Origin: Ktedonobacter robiniae
GTDB taxonomy: Bacteria; Chloroflexota; Ktedonobacteria; Ktedonobacterales; Ktedonobacteraceae
Assembly (NCBI RefSeq): GCF_016587375.1
Contig: NZ_BNJG01000001.1
Coordinates: 4,670,501 to 4,734,500, forward strand
Reading direction: 5' to 3'
DNA length: 64,000 nucleotides
Below are positions 44,048 to 52,918 of the stretch, one piece after another. A program made the translations under genes and the position numbers. The notes beneath the pieces are model-generated. The model did not search any database. It saw only the letters and a program-made list of their open reading frames with translations, and was not told the DNA's origin. Every line of letters starts with the position of its first letter. The stretch's first letter is position 1.

Positions 44048-44917
44048 ATGACAATAGCGTTTGAACGCACACCAGATGGTGAAATTATCAATGATCAACA
44101 TCTTATAGCCAGAGTGTTAAGCGAAGCAATTAATTATATTAACTACCTTAAAGGCAAAATCCTGGTGTTTAAGCTTGGTGGCAGTATGCTGGAGCATCAG
44201 CAAGAGGTATTGCAGGATATCGTCTGGCTGCATCAACTGGGCGCGCTTCCTGTACTGGTGCATGGTGGTGGACCCTATATTAATGACTGGTTGACGAAGC
44301 TCAGTATTCCGACGCGTTTCCTGGATGGTATGCGCGTCACCGACGCGGAGACCTTAGAGGTGGTACGCATGGTGTTGCGCGGGCAGGTCAATCAGCGCCT
44401 GGTACTGATGCTCTCGCAGTTGGGAGCTAATGCGGTTGGCCTGTGCGGGACAGATGGCAATATGGTACAGGCACGTATGTTAGATGAGCGCCTGGGCTTT
44501 GTGGGTGAGGTGGAGTCGATTGATTCCTCATCTGTGCATACCTTGCTGGAGCAGGGCTTTATTCCGGTGATCGCGCCACTAGGTCAGGGACCAGATGGCA
44601 CCTGCCTCAATATTAACGCGGACCTGGTCGCCGCGCACCTGGCGGGCGCGTTAAACGCGGAGAAGCTGATCTTTTTGAGTAACGTGGTCGGCATCTGTCG
44701 CGCCGATGGAACCTTGATTTCCGAATTGAGCGATGCCGAGGCTCGCCGCTTGATCGACGAGGGCGTGATCAGCGGTGGCATGATCCCCAAGGTTTCGGCC
44801 TGCCTGGATGCGCTGGCGGCAGTGCCGCGTGTGCATATCGTGGATGGTCGCGAGCCGCATGTGCTCCTACGCGAACTCTGCACAGACCAGGGCGCGGGTA
44901 CGATGATTATCCGCTAA
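44048..44917 (+). CDS. argB: Acetylglutamate kinase
   Basis: Second step of arginine synthesis, phosphorylating N-acetylglutamate. I use ATG 44048 because the alternative GTG 44027 lies on the ribosome site (GAGGAGG). The 289-residue product has an amino-acid-kinase fold: VFKLGGSML, LVHGGGPYINDWL, FLDGMRVTDAETLEVVRMVLRG, GLCGTDGNM, LNINADLVAAHLAGAL, GGMIPKVSACLDAL and HIVDGREPHVLLREL. An N-terminal helix (DQHLIARVLSEAINYINYL) like that of arginine-inhibited NAGKs suggests feedback control by arginine. Confidence 0.95.
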   Translation: MTIAFERTPDGEIINDQHLIARVLSEAINYINYLKGKILVFKLGGSMLEHQQEVLQDIVWLHQLGALPVLVHGGGPYINDWLTKLSIPTRFLDGMRVTDAETLEVVRMVLRGQVNQRLVLMLSQLGANAVGLCGTDGNMVQARMLDERLGFVGEVESIDSSSVHTLLEQGFIPVIAPLGQGPDGTCLNINADLVAAHLAGALNAEKLIFLSNVVGICRADGTLISELSDAEARRLIDEGVISGGMIPKVSACLDALAAVPRVHIVDGREPHVLLRELCTDQGAGTMIIR

Positions 44918-44926
44918 AAATTGGGG

Positions 44927-44987
44927 GATAGTGAGTGTGGTACGTGCTTGTGGCCGCAGGCCACAAGCACGTACCACACTCACTATC
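44927..44987. terminator. Hairpin with 29-bp perfect arms after argB
   Basis: Arms 44927-44955 and 44959-44987 (outer GATAGTGAGTGTGGTACGTG) are perfectly complementary around GCA. It separates the arg pair from the his operon. There is no T-run. Confidence 0.82.
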
Positions 44988-45083
44988 AGGCGAGCGCCGT
45001 AGGCGTGAGAAGTACTTTAGACGCATGGCTTCACCGCAAGTCAGCAAATATGTTTTATACTACATAGCAGAGAACAAGAGAGT

Positions 45084-45143
45084 TGTCCCCGTCAGCGTTG
45101 ACATCTGGAAAGGGCAGAGTCTTTCCAAACGCTAACGGGGACA
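45084..45143 (+). promoter_or_regulatory. Branched hairpin upstream of the his operon
   Basis: TGTCCCCGT-AGCGTT pairs with AACGCT-ACGGGGACA with small mismatches, and GGAAAG/CTTTCC pairs inside. It lies about 60 bp before hisZ. It could be a terminator or a leader structure; it is not a T-box. Confidence 0.5.
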
Positions 45144-45204
45144 TGCGTTTATTGCCGCCTGCATTACGCAGGAAATGTGACTGTAACAGTGGAGAGGACG
45201 TTCC

Positions 45205-46737
45205 ATGAAGAAGCGCGTTGAGCGATTGCGAGGTATGTACGACCTTTTACCAGAGGTCTATCAGCAACAGCAGTGGGTAAGCGAGAAGGTGAGCAAGCTG
45301 TTAGAGCACGCGGGCTATGCCCATGTCGATTCCCCCGTGCTAGAGCATAGCGACCTCTTTCATGCCAGCTTTGGTCAGGAGCTATGGCAGAACCTCTACG
45401 CCTTTCGTATCCATCAACGCGACCTCTGCCTGCGCCCAGAATATACCGCCTCCATCTGCCGTTTGTACCTGGACCATTATCAGCAGCAGGGGCTGCCGCA
45501 GCGTTTTCAGTACGCTGGCCCCATTTTTCGCTATGAGGCTCCGGGACGCAGCCGTTATCGGCAGCATACGCAGCTTGGCATTGAAATCTTTGGTGGTCAA
45601 CCAGCGGCCGCGGATGCTGAGATGATCCAGCTGGCATGCGAGGTTCTCCACGATCTAGGGATCTCACGTTATCGCCTGGAACTGGGGCATGTGGGCGTCG
45701 CGAGCGGCTTCATCAACCGCCTGCACCTCGATGATCACGCGGCCCGCCTCTTGCTTGGCCTGATGGAACAGATCAGTCGGTCGGAGGAGGGGGAGCGCCT
45801 GGCGCAAGAGCGGCTGGAGCGCCTCTATCCCGCGGACCAAGCCTTGAACAAGATGGCGTCAGAAGTTTCGCCGCCAGCCACGGTCTTGAGTGGAGTAGAT
45901 GCACGCTATATCTCGTCGCTCTTGAGCGGTATCAGCATCTCCTTTGGCGATGACGACGTACGGCGCGAGGTCGTGGAGCGCTTCTTGTGGAAAATGGGGC
46001 GCAATGAGCAGCGGCGACAGATCCTGAACGCACTGGAGTTTTTGCGTGAGCTGCATGCCGTCTCGGGTCCTCCTCCAGCCGTCTTTGAGGCAGTGGCAGA
46101 ACTGCTAGAACGCTATGGCCTCGACACCGCCCCCCTCAACGAGTTGCGCCAACTGGTGGCCGTTGTTGAGCAGTGTGGTGTGCCGAGTGAGCAGATCCTG
46201 CTGAACCTCTCACTAGGACGTGGTGTGAGCTATTATACGGGCCTGGTCTTCGAGATTCACGCGCAGGAGGCTGATGGCTTCGATGCTCAGCTCTGTGGTG
46301 GAGGGCGCTATGATCGCCTCATGCGAGCCGTAGGCAGCTCGCGCGATATCGCGGCCTGTGGCTTCGCCATTGGCCTTGAGCGCTTACTCGCGCACATTCC
46401 CCAGGCCACGCTACCAGTGTTAAATCAGACACAGGCCCTGGTGATTCCAGTCAGCGCGAATGAATTTCCCTATGCCCTTCGCGTGGCGCGAGCCGCACGC
46501 GAGGCGGGTCAGCCCGTAGAGGTGGATATCAGCGGGCATGGTGTCGGCGCGGGATTGAAGCAAGCTGTTAAGAAGCAGATCCCCCTGGCGCTGATTGTGG
46601 GCGAGGATGAAGCCAGGCAGAACGAGGTAACGGTACGCAATCTAGAGACAAGCGTCGAGTGGCGTCTTCCATTTGGCGAGCTTGCCAATGGCCTGGTAGC
46701 AGATTTTGGTGAAGAGCAGAAGGAGCAGTTGGTATGA
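45205..46737 (+). CDS. hisZ: HisZ-like ATP phosphoribosyltransferase regulatory subunit (HisRS paralogue)
   Basis: The 510-residue protein has the class II HisRS fold: LRPEYTASICRL, YAGPIFRYEAPGRSRYRQHTQLGIEIFG, GRGVSYYTGLVFEI, CGGGRYDRLMRAVG and ACGFAIGLERLL. HisZ-type features are the ELGHVGVASGFINRL block and direct overlap with hisG by 4 bases. Unlike usual HisZ (about 320-400 residues), it keeps a C-terminal anticodon-binding-like domain (about 410-510; ALVIPVSANEFPYALRVAR, LALIVGEDEARQNEVTVRN). It could instead be a true histidyl-tRNA synthetase, so hisZ versus hisS is open. Confidence 0.7.
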   Translation: MKKRVERLRGMYDLLPEVYQQQQWVSEKVSKLLEHAGYAHVDSPVLEHSDLFHASFGQELWQNLYAFRIHQRDLCLRPEYTASICRLYLDHYQQQGLPQRFQYAGPIFRYEAPGRSRYRQHTQLGIEIFGGQPAAADAEMIQLACEVLHDLGISRYRLELGHVGVASGFINRLHLDDHAARLLLGLMEQISRSEEGERLAQERLERLYPADQALNKMASEVSPPATVLSGVDARYISSLLSGISISFGDDDVRREVVERFLWKMGRNEQRRQILNALEFLRELHAVSGPPPAVFEAVAELLERYGLDTAPLNELRQLVAVVEQCGVPSEQILLNLSLGRGVSYYTGLVFEIHAQEADGFDAQLCGGGRYDRLMRAVGSSRDIAACGFAIGLERLLAHIPQATLPVLNQTQALVIPVSANEFPYALRVARAAREAGQPVEVDISGHGVGAGLKQAVKKQIPLALIVGEDEARQNEVTVRNLETSVEWRLPFGELANGLVADFGEEQKEQLV

Positions 46738-47813
46738 GTGCCCAGGAACGAGTGCGTTTAGCCTTGCCAGGGAAGGGAGCCCTGGAGGGCGCGACTATGT
46801 CATTTCTTGCCGAGTGCGGCCTGAAGGTCAGCCGTAGTAATCCGCGTCAATACCTGGCGCGCATCAAAAGTATGCCTGACCTGGAGGTTGTCTTCCAGCG
46901 GGCCGCCGATATACCGGCCCTGGTCCAGAGTGGCGACGCGACCCTGGGTGTCTCGGGCTATGATATCCTGGCGGAACATCGAGGCTACGGTGATGACCTG
47001 GCCGAAGAGGACCACCTGGATGAAGACCTGCTGGTGCTCATGCGCGACCTGGGGTATGGGAGCTGCCGCCTCGTCCTGGCTGTGCCGGAGACCTGGATTG
47101 ATGTCAGCTCCTGCGCGGATCTCTGGCACTTATCGGGGTATTATCGCACACATCGAGGGCGGGGACTGCGTATCGCCACCAAGTATCCCGTGCTGACCTC
47201 GCAGTTTCTGCGGCGACATAATATTACGCACTGCAAGATATTTTCGCCGCATGGCGCGCTAGAGGCCGCTCCGCTGACCGACACTGCCGACCTGATCGCG
47301 GACCTGACCGAGACGGGCACGACCCTACGCGAGAACCATCTCAAGCTGCTGGACGATGGCGTGATCCTGCGCTCTCAGGCCTGCTTGATGGGCAATGCGC
47401 GTCTCCTCAAGCAGCATCCACTCGCGCTTAAGCTGACAGAGACGGTCCTGGAGCTGATCGATGCGCGCAACCAGGCGCGCAACCGCTCACTGCTAACCGC
47501 CTATATGCGCGCAGAGAGCTTTGAGGGGATGCGCGATGCCTGTGGACGGCTCAACCAGCGCCTGAAGGCCATGGGGGCCGGAATCGAGTTCCGTATGGTC
47601 AATTCAGAGCTGGATGGTGAGTCGGCCCCTGACCAGTACACGCTCTCGGGTGTGGCCAAAGTCGGTGAGGCAGCGCCTCAATTGCTGGAGACGGTGGCGG
47701 TACTGCGCCAGGCCGGAGCCACGCATATCAACGTGACGCCGCTGACCTATCGCTTCGCGCAGGAATCCGTGAATGCGCGTGCACTCAGGGAAAGGCTGAA
47801 GAGGTTATCTTGA
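46734..47813 (+). CDS. hisG: ATP phosphoribosyltransferase
   Basis: First step of histidine synthesis. The 359-residue protein has HisG core motifs: VRLALPGKGALEGATMSFL, DIPALVQSGDATLGVSGYDIL, ATKYPVLTSQFLRRH and the PRPP-binding region TADLIADLTETGTTLRENHL. It is longer than the short form (about 210) and the usual long form (about 300), with an extra C-terminal region from about 235 (FEGMRDACGRLNQRLKAMG and INVTPLTYRFAQESV). ATG overlaps the hisZ stop, and its own stop overlaps the next start (TTGA). Confidence 0.9.
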   Translation: MSAQERVRLALPGKGALEGATMSFLAECGLKVSRSNPRQYLARIKSMPDLEVVFQRAADIPALVQSGDATLGVSGYDILAEHRGYGDDLAEEDHLDEDLLVLMRDLGYGSCRLVLAVPETWIDVSSCADLWHLSGYYRTHRGRGLRIATKYPVLTSQFLRRHNITHCKIFSPHGALEAAPLTDTADLIADLTETGTTLRENHLKLLDDGVILRSQACLMGNARLLKQHPLALKLTETVLELIDARNQARNRSLLTAYMRAESFEGMRDACGRLNQRLKAMGAGIEFRMVNSELDGESAPDQYTLSGVAKVGEAAPQLLETVAVLRQAGATHINVTPLTYRFAQESVNARALRERLKRLS

Positions 47814-50158
47814 AAAAAACAGTGATTTTTGATCTGGATGGTGTGATTACCAGCGAGGAGATGTACTGGACGACGGCGGGCCTGGTCTTGCATGAACTGC
47901 TCTATAGCCCGCGCTACTGGAATGTGAATGGACGTTCGGAGTACACGCCACCCCGGACAGTCGAGGAGTGCCGCGCCTGGAGCGAGGCGGTCTTTCCTGA
48001 GGCCTTGATTCAGGGCTTAAAGGCGCGAGCCGTCAACTCAAACTGGGATACCTGCTATGCCGCTTTCTGCCTCTACTTGATCGATGTGCTTGCCCAGGTG
48101 AGCGACCACGCCGCCCTCTGGCCACCGCGTGTCGAAGATGCCGCCTGGAATGCGCGCTTACGCGGGCAACTGGCCCAGGCCCGTCCCCAGGTAGACCCTG
48201 AGCGCCTACGACCGCTCACCAATCCCACGCTCGCTGGTTATACAGGCTTTGATCTGCTGGCACGCCTGGATATCCTGGCTCGCCAGGCTTTGCATGTCGA
48301 GAGCGAGGGAGGACTTGGGCATTATAGCCCCTCCTGGAAGTTCTGCCGTGACCTCTTCCAGGAATGGTACCTGGGCGATGCGCTCTTCACGCAGGATTAT
48401 GGGCGAGCGCCCTGGCAGACAGGCAAGATTGGTTGCATCAACTTTGAGCAGCCTCTTCTACCAGTTGAGCAGTTGCGCGCAACGCTTGAGGATTTGCATA
48501 CCCAGGGATATACCCTGGGCATCTGCACCGGGCGTGGCGGCTTCGAGGCTCTCACTCCCCTGCGTAACTATGGGCTGCTCACTTTCTTTAGTGCTGAGCA
48601 TATTGTGACGCATACCGAAGTAGCGGAGGCAGAGCGGCGCCTGCGGGAAGAGGGACGACCCCTGACCCTGGCCAAGCCGCATCCCTTCCCCTTCTTGCGC
48701 GCCGCCTTCCCAGAGTATATGCCGGGTGATCCCCTGCCGCCGCGTGGCAGCTTTCTCGTGGTTGGAGATACGACCAGTGATGTGCGAGGGGCGCACGCGG
48801 GAGATGCCTTCTGTCTCGCGGTCCAAACCGGAGCCAGAACTGAGGAAGCACGTATTCTGCTCGAACAGAGCGCTCCCGACTTTCTGTTAGAGGATGTGAC
48901 GCATGTCCCTGCCCTGGTGCGCCAGATCGATGACCTGGGCACGATCCAGCGGCTCCAATTTCACGAGCGTGAAAAAGCAGAGCAACTCCTACAACGCTGG
49001 TTCGCGCTTCAGATGGATCTGCGTATCGACAGCATTCAGCTTACGCCCAAAGCCGTCTCGCTCAATTCATTTAATGGTTTCTATCGGGTTGGTGGCGAGG
49101 AGTACTTCTTTAAGACACATGTAGAGGACCAGGGGGTTCTGGCGGAGTACTATAACGCCACGCTTCTGCACGAGGCGGGCTATAACGTGGTCTTGCCCGT
49201 GCGCACATTGCGCAGGAGCGGCCAGCAGATGGTCATCTACCCGGTTATTCGCTGGCCGGTAATGTTCGACATGATGCGTGCTCTGGAGACCGAGCAGCCA
49301 GTCCAGGCCTCCTTCGAGCAACTGGTCGCCGCTGAGCAACTGGAGTGCGAGCGCCTCTTGCATATTTACCAGGAGACAGAGGCCCCGGTGAGTGCCGAGG
49401 AGCACGAGGCGGCCCCCATTCACCAGCTGTTCTGGTATCGCCTGACCGGGGGACGCCTGACCAGCTTCTACGAGGGGAAGAGCCTTCCGCTTCCTACGCA
49501 GCCCGAGCGTGAAATTACCTTTGCGCAGCTCTGCACCTATCGCTGGTGTATTAATGGGCAGATGCAGCGCCTGACGCTGGGTGATTTGATTGAGCGCGCC
49601 AAAAGCGTGCTCCAGCCAGCCCAGGCCGGGCTGACCGTGGTAGGGCATGGCGATGCCCACTTTGGCAACGTCTTTCTGGAGGAGGGGCGCGAATACCTTT
49701 ACTTCGATCCCGCTTTCGCTGGTCGACACTCGCCCTTGCTGGACGTTATTAAGCCGCTCTTTCATAATATCTTCGCGAGCTGGATGTACTTCCCGCGGGA
49801 GATCGCGCCGGACTGCTCTTTGCAGGTGAAGGTCGATGAGCAGGAAGGCTGTATCGAGATCGCATATGATTTCACGCTCCCACCCGTACGCGAGGCCATC
49901 CTCCAGACCAAGCGCGAGCATTTGTTGAGACCATTGCTCGCCTGGCTCTCTTCACAGGGGGCCTTGCCGGAGAATTGGGAAGAGATCATGCACTCTGCGC
50001 TGCTCTGCTGCCCCTTGCTGACAATCAACCTCTTTGATGGGCAGCGCCTACCGCCGCTCATTGGCTGGCTGGGATTGACCTACGCTGTGTCGCTGGGGCA
50101 GGAGACGGAGATACTCTCGCCGCGTCTGTTGGTGGAGACGGTTGAGCAGGAATGCTAG
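47810..50158 (+). CDS. HAD phosphatase - APH/choline-kinase-like fusion in the his operon
   Basis: The 782-residue protein starts at TTG 47810, overlapping the hisG stop. Residues 1-375 are a HAD phosphatase domain: VIFDLDGVI (D8, D10), LGICTGRGGFEALTPL, and VVGDTTSDVRGAHAG (D320). Residues about 400-780 are an aminoglycoside/choline-kinase-like domain: LNSFNGFYRVGGEEYFFKTHV, VVGHGDAHFGNVFLEEG (H613, D615, N620) and YLYFDPAF (D633). The HAD half could be the missing histidinol-phosphate phosphatase, by context. The kinase substrate is unknown. The fusion sits tightly between hisG and hisH. Confidence 0.8.
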   Translation: MKKTVIFDLDGVITSEEMYWTTAGLVLHELLYSPRYWNVNGRSEYTPPRTVEECRAWSEAVFPEALIQGLKARAVNSNWDTCYAAFCLYLIDVLAQVSDHAALWPPRVEDAAWNARLRGQLAQARPQVDPERLRPLTNPTLAGYTGFDLLARLDILARQALHVESEGGLGHYSPSWKFCRDLFQEWYLGDALFTQDYGRAPWQTGKIGCINFEQPLLPVEQLRATLEDLHTQGYTLGICTGRGGFEALTPLRNYGLLTFFSAEHIVTHTEVAEAERRLREEGRPLTLAKPHPFPFLRAAFPEYMPGDPLPPRGSFLVVGDTTSDVRGAHAGDAFCLAVQTGARTEEARILLEQSAPDFLLEDVTHVPALVRQIDDLGTIQRLQFHEREKAEQLLQRWFALQMDLRIDSIQLTPKAVSLNSFNGFYRVGGEEYFFKTHVEDQGVLAEYYNATLLHEAGYNVVLPVRTLRRSGQQMVIYPVIRWPVMFDMMRALETEQPVQASFEQLVAAEQLECERLLHIYQETEAPVSAEEHEAAPIHQLFWYRLTGGRLTSFYEGKSLPLPTQPEREITFAQLCTYRWCINGQMQRLTLGDLIERAKSVLQPAQAGLTVVGHGDAHFGNVFLEEGREYLYFDPAFAGRHSPLLDVIKPLFHNIFASWMYFPREIAPDCSLQVKVDEQEGCIEIAYDFTLPPVREAILQTKREHLLRPLLAWLSSQGALPENWEEIMHSALLCCPLLTINLFDGQRLPPLIGWLGLTYAVSLGQETEILSPRLLVETVEQEC

Positions 50159-50176
50159 AAGGGAGAGGTGTTATTC

Positions 50177-50788
50177 ATGATTGCCATTGTTGACTATGGA
50201 GCGGGCAATATTCACAGTATCGCCAAGGCCTTAGAGCACGTTGGGGGCGAGGTACGTGTCACCGACGAGGCGGCGGTGGTCTCGCGTGCGCGTGCCGTCG
50301 TCCTGCCTGGTGTTGGATCGGGAGGCTCGGCCATGAAGCGTATGCGCGAGCGCGGTCTGGATGACGCCATTCGCGAAGCCACGCAGGCGGGCAAGCCATT
50401 TTTAGGCATTTGCCTGGGCATGCAACTTCTCTCTGAGCACCATGACGAAGGGGAGACGGCGGGCTTAGGCCTCTTCCCAGGCGAGGTGCGGCGTATTCCT
50501 TATGGTCCGAAGATTCCGCATATGGGCTGGAACCAGGTGCAGCCACTGCGTGAGGACCTGTCCATCTTCGCGGGCATCCCCAACGAGGCATATTTCTATT
50601 TCGCGCATTCGTATTATGTGGAGCCACGTGACCAGGCGGGTGTCGCAGGCGTGACCGAATATGGCTCGCCCTATTGTACCGTCATCGTCACTGAGCAGGT
50701 TTGGGGCACGCAGTTTCACCCAGAGAAGAGTGGCGTGGTTGGCCTGCGTATGTTGAAAAACTTTGTGGATTGGACGAGGCGAGCATGA
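50177..50788 (+). CDS. hisH: Imidazole glycerol phosphate synthase, glutaminase subunit
   Basis: HisH supplies ammonia to HisF. The start at 50177 (MIAIVDYGAGN) has AGGGAGAGG 8 bases upstream. The 203-residue product has a class I glutamine amidotransferase triad: C79 in LGICLGMQLL, H181 and E183 in TQFHPEKSG. VVLPGVGSGG and MGWNQV are also typical. Its stop overlaps the hisA start (ATGA). Confidence 0.97.
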   Translation: MIAIVDYGAGNIHSIAKALEHVGGEVRVTDEAAVVSRARAVVLPGVGSGGSAMKRMRERGLDDAIREATQAGKPFLGICLGMQLLSEHHDEGETAGLGLFPGEVRRIPYGPKIPHMGWNQVQPLREDLSIFAGIPNEAYFYFAHSYYVEPRDQAGVAGVTEYGSPYCTVIVTEQVWGTQFHPEKSGVVGLRMLKNFVDWTRRA

Positions 50789-51507
50789 TTATTCTTCCCG
50801 CGATTGATATCAAAGATGGCCTGTGTGTACGCCTCTACCAGGGCGACTACGCGCAGGTGACGACCTATGACCGTGATCCAGTGCAGGTCGCCCAGCGCTG
50901 GCAGGAGGCGGGTGCGAGCTGGTTGCATGTCGTTGATCTGGATGGCGCGGCCCAGGGTCGCCCCGTTAATACTGATCTCATCCAGCGGATGCGGCGAGAG
51001 ACAACGCTGCAGATCGAGGTTGGGGGGGGCATGCGCAGCCTGGAGCAGATTGAGCAGGTGCTGGCCCTGGGCGTGGAGCGTGTTATTCTGGGCACGGTCG
51101 CGCTGCGTGATCGTGCGCTGCTGGAGGCGGCGCTTGCGCGCTGGGGAGAGCGAATCGTGGTTGGCCTGGATGCGCGTGATGGCTTTGTCGCCGTCTCGGG
51201 CTGGTACGAGACCTCGCAGGTGCGCGCTACAGCGTTAGCCGGCGAACTGTCCAGGTTGGGCGTGCGGCGCTTTGTGTACACCGATATCGCGCGCGATGGC
51301 GCGCTGAGCGGCCCCAATCTGCCCGCCTTGCGCGAGATGCAACAGGCGTCCGAGAGCGCGCTGATCGCCTCGGGCGGAGTCAGCTCACTTGAGGACCTGC
51401 GCGAACTGGCACAGTCAGGCGTAGAGGGCGCGATTGTTGGCAAGGCTATTTATACCGGCGCGGTCGACCTGGCGCAGGCGGCGCGCGAGTTAGAGAAGGG
51501 AGTGTGA
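50785..51507 (+). CDS. hisA: ProFAR isomerase
   Basis: HisA isomerises ProFAR to PRFAR. The 240-residue barrel starts at 50785 (MIILPAIDIKDG) with catalytic D8. The second acid lies in GLDARDGFVAVSGW. Phosphate loops are EVGGGMRSLEQI and IASGGVSSLEDL. No TrpF-like fusion or PriA-like change is evident. Start overlaps the hisH stop. Confidence 0.96.
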   Translation: MIILPAIDIKDGLCVRLYQGDYAQVTTYDRDPVQVAQRWQEAGASWLHVVDLDGAAQGRPVNTDLIQRMRRETTLQIEVGGGMRSLEQIEQVLALGVERVILGTVALRDRALLEAALARWGERIVVGLDARDGFVAVSGWYETSQVRATALAGELSRLGVRRFVYTDIARDGALSGPNLPALREMQQASESALIASGGVSSLEDLRELAQSGVEGAIVGKAIYTGAVDLAQAARELEKGV

Positions 51508-51516
51508 TCAAAGGCT

Positions 51517-52284
51517 ATGTTGACCAAGCGTATTATTCCCTGCCTCGACGTCGCCAATGGTCGTGTCGTCAAAGGCGTGAACTTTATCAACCTGCGTGAC
51601 GCGGGCGATCCCGTAGCCCTGGCGACCTTCTATAACGACGAGGGGGCCGACGAGGTGGTCTTCCTCGATATCACCGCCTCCTATGAGCAACGCGCGACCA
51701 TGCTCGATGTGGTGCGGCGTACCGCCGAGCAGGTTTTTATTCCGGTCACCGTGGGTGGAGGTATCCGCACGGTGGAAGATATCCGCGCCACGCTGGGAGC
51801 CGGCGCCGACAAGACCTCGCTGAACACCGCCGCGGTCCAGCAGCCTGAGCTTTTGCGCGCGGGAGCGGAGCAGTTTGGCGCGCAGTGTATTGTGCTGGCG
51901 ATTGATGCGCGTGCCAATTCCGCTATGCCCAGCGGCTACGAGGTCTTTGTACATGGTGGGCGCACGCCAACCGGGAAGGATGCCCTGGAGTGGGCGCAGT
52001 ATGGCGTCGAGCTTGGCGCGGGCGAGATCTTGCTGACAAGTATGGATCGCGATGGTACCAAGCAGGGGTATGATTTGGCATTGACACGTAAGATCGCGAG
52101 CGCGGTGAGCGTTCCGGTAATCGCCTCGGGCGGCGTAGGTACGCTAGAGCACCTCTATGCTGGTTTAACGGAAGGGGAGGCCGATGCCGTCCTGGCTGCC
52201 TCTATCTTCCACTTTGGCGAGTATCGCGTACGCGACGCGAAGGCATATCTGCATGCGCGTAATGTGATTGTGCGCCCAGCATAA
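51517..52284 (+). CDS. hisF: Imidazole glycerol phosphate synthase, cyclase subunit
   Basis: HisF closes the imidazole ring using ammonia from HisH. The 255-residue barrel has catalytic D11 (IIPCLDVANGRVVKG) and D130 (CIVLAIDARAN). It also has VGGGIRTVEDI, LLTSMDRDGTKQGYD and IASGGVGTLEHL. It lies 9 bp after hisA and ends the operon before a strong terminator. hisB, hisC, hisD and hisI are not in the window. Confidence 0.97.
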   Translation: MLTKRIIPCLDVANGRVVKGVNFINLRDAGDPVALATFYNDEGADEVVFLDITASYEQRATMLDVVRRTAEQVFIPVTVGGGIRTVEDIRATLGAGADKTSLNTAAVQQPELLRAGAEQFGAQCIVLAIDARANSAMPSGYEVFVHGGRTPTGKDALEWAQYGVELGAGEILLTSMDRDGTKQGYDLALTRKIASAVSVPVIASGGVGTLEHLYAGLTEGEADAVLAASIFHFGEYRVRDAKAYLHARNVIVRPA

Positions 52285-52292
52285 AATTTATA

Positions 52293-52343
52293 AATCTAAA
52301 GAATATGGAGCATACTGCCAGTATGCTCCATATTCTTTAGATT
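52293..52343. terminator. Bidirectional terminator, 24-bp arms
   Basis: AATCTAAAGAATATGGAGCA plus TACT pairs perfectly with its inverse around GCC. It lies between hisF and the convergent NUDIX gene. Confidence 0.92.
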
Positions 52344-52354
52344 GGCGTTGGGTG

Positions 52355-52762
52355 TTAGGCGAGCAGGTCTTTGGCGTGGAGGTCGTCGAGGACGAGTTGG
52401 AGCACGGTAGAGCAGCGTGCGCGGTCGGTGTATGCCACAAAGGCAATTTCCTCGATCTCGCTACTGGCCTGGGGTTCTCCCTGGATCTTCGCGCTATAGC
52501 AGGTTGTGCGCACGAGGGTCCCGGCGGCTTTCCCGTGTGCCTGCGCCTCAAAGGTGCCGAAGTAGTGTTCTGTCCCAGGCTCAAGCGAGACATTCAGTTC
52601 CTCTAGTACCTCGCGGCTGAGTGCGGCATAATCGCTCTCCCCTGCCTCGCGCTTGCCGCCAGGCAGATAGTACATATCTTTCCCCTGTGAGCGTGTCACC
52701 AGGAGCTTTCCATCCTGTAGATAGATAAGGGCTAATTTATCGATGAAATGTGTGTCTTGCAT
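52355..52762 (-). CDS. NUDIX hydrolase
   Basis: The 135-residue protein starting at 52762 (MQDTHFIDKLAL) has a complete Nudix box, GGKREAGESDYAALSREVLEE (G-x5-E-x7-R-E-x2-E-E). The preceding stretch is LLVTRSQGKDMYYLPGG. Such enzymes hydrolyse nucleoside diphosphates linked to other groups; the substrate is not clear. The ORF extends to 52846, but GGGAGG (13 bases before 52762) favours the shorter form. Confidence 0.88.
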   Translation of the reverse strand: MQDTHFIDKLALIYLQDGKLLVTRSQGKDMYYLPGGKREAGESDYAALSREVLEELNVSLEPGTEHYFGTFEAQAHGKAAGTLVRTTCYSAKIQGEPQASSEIEEIAFVAYTDRARCSTVLQLVLDDLHAKDLLA

Positions 52763-52848
52763 AGTGATATGATGCCTCCCAAATTCCTGCACAAGGAACC
52801 AGGCTGTATCATAGCAGAGGTATATGCGGGCTGTCCAATAACCCATGA

Positions 52849-52911
52849 CCCGCTACAGGCGTACGCGGCTATTGGGGGCCTGGAGGAGTAGCCGCGTACG
52901 CCTGTAGCGGG
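52849..52911. terminator. Hairpin with 23-bp perfect arms
   Basis: Arms 52849-52871 and 52889-52911 (outer CCCGCTACAGGCGTACGCGG) are perfectly complementary. It lies between the HTH-TPR gene and the NUDIX gene, both leftward, ending 8 bp from the stop of the former. There is no T-run. Confidence 0.8.
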
Positions 52912-52918
52912 CCACCCA

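Noticed and set aside
44935..45135. 66-codon frame after argB
   Set aside because: It starts inside a 29-bp hairpin and runs through a second one; no family or ribosome site.
45084..45143. Histidine T-box before the his operon
   Set aside because: No GGGTGG-ACCGCG core or specifier loop is present; only a branched hairpin.
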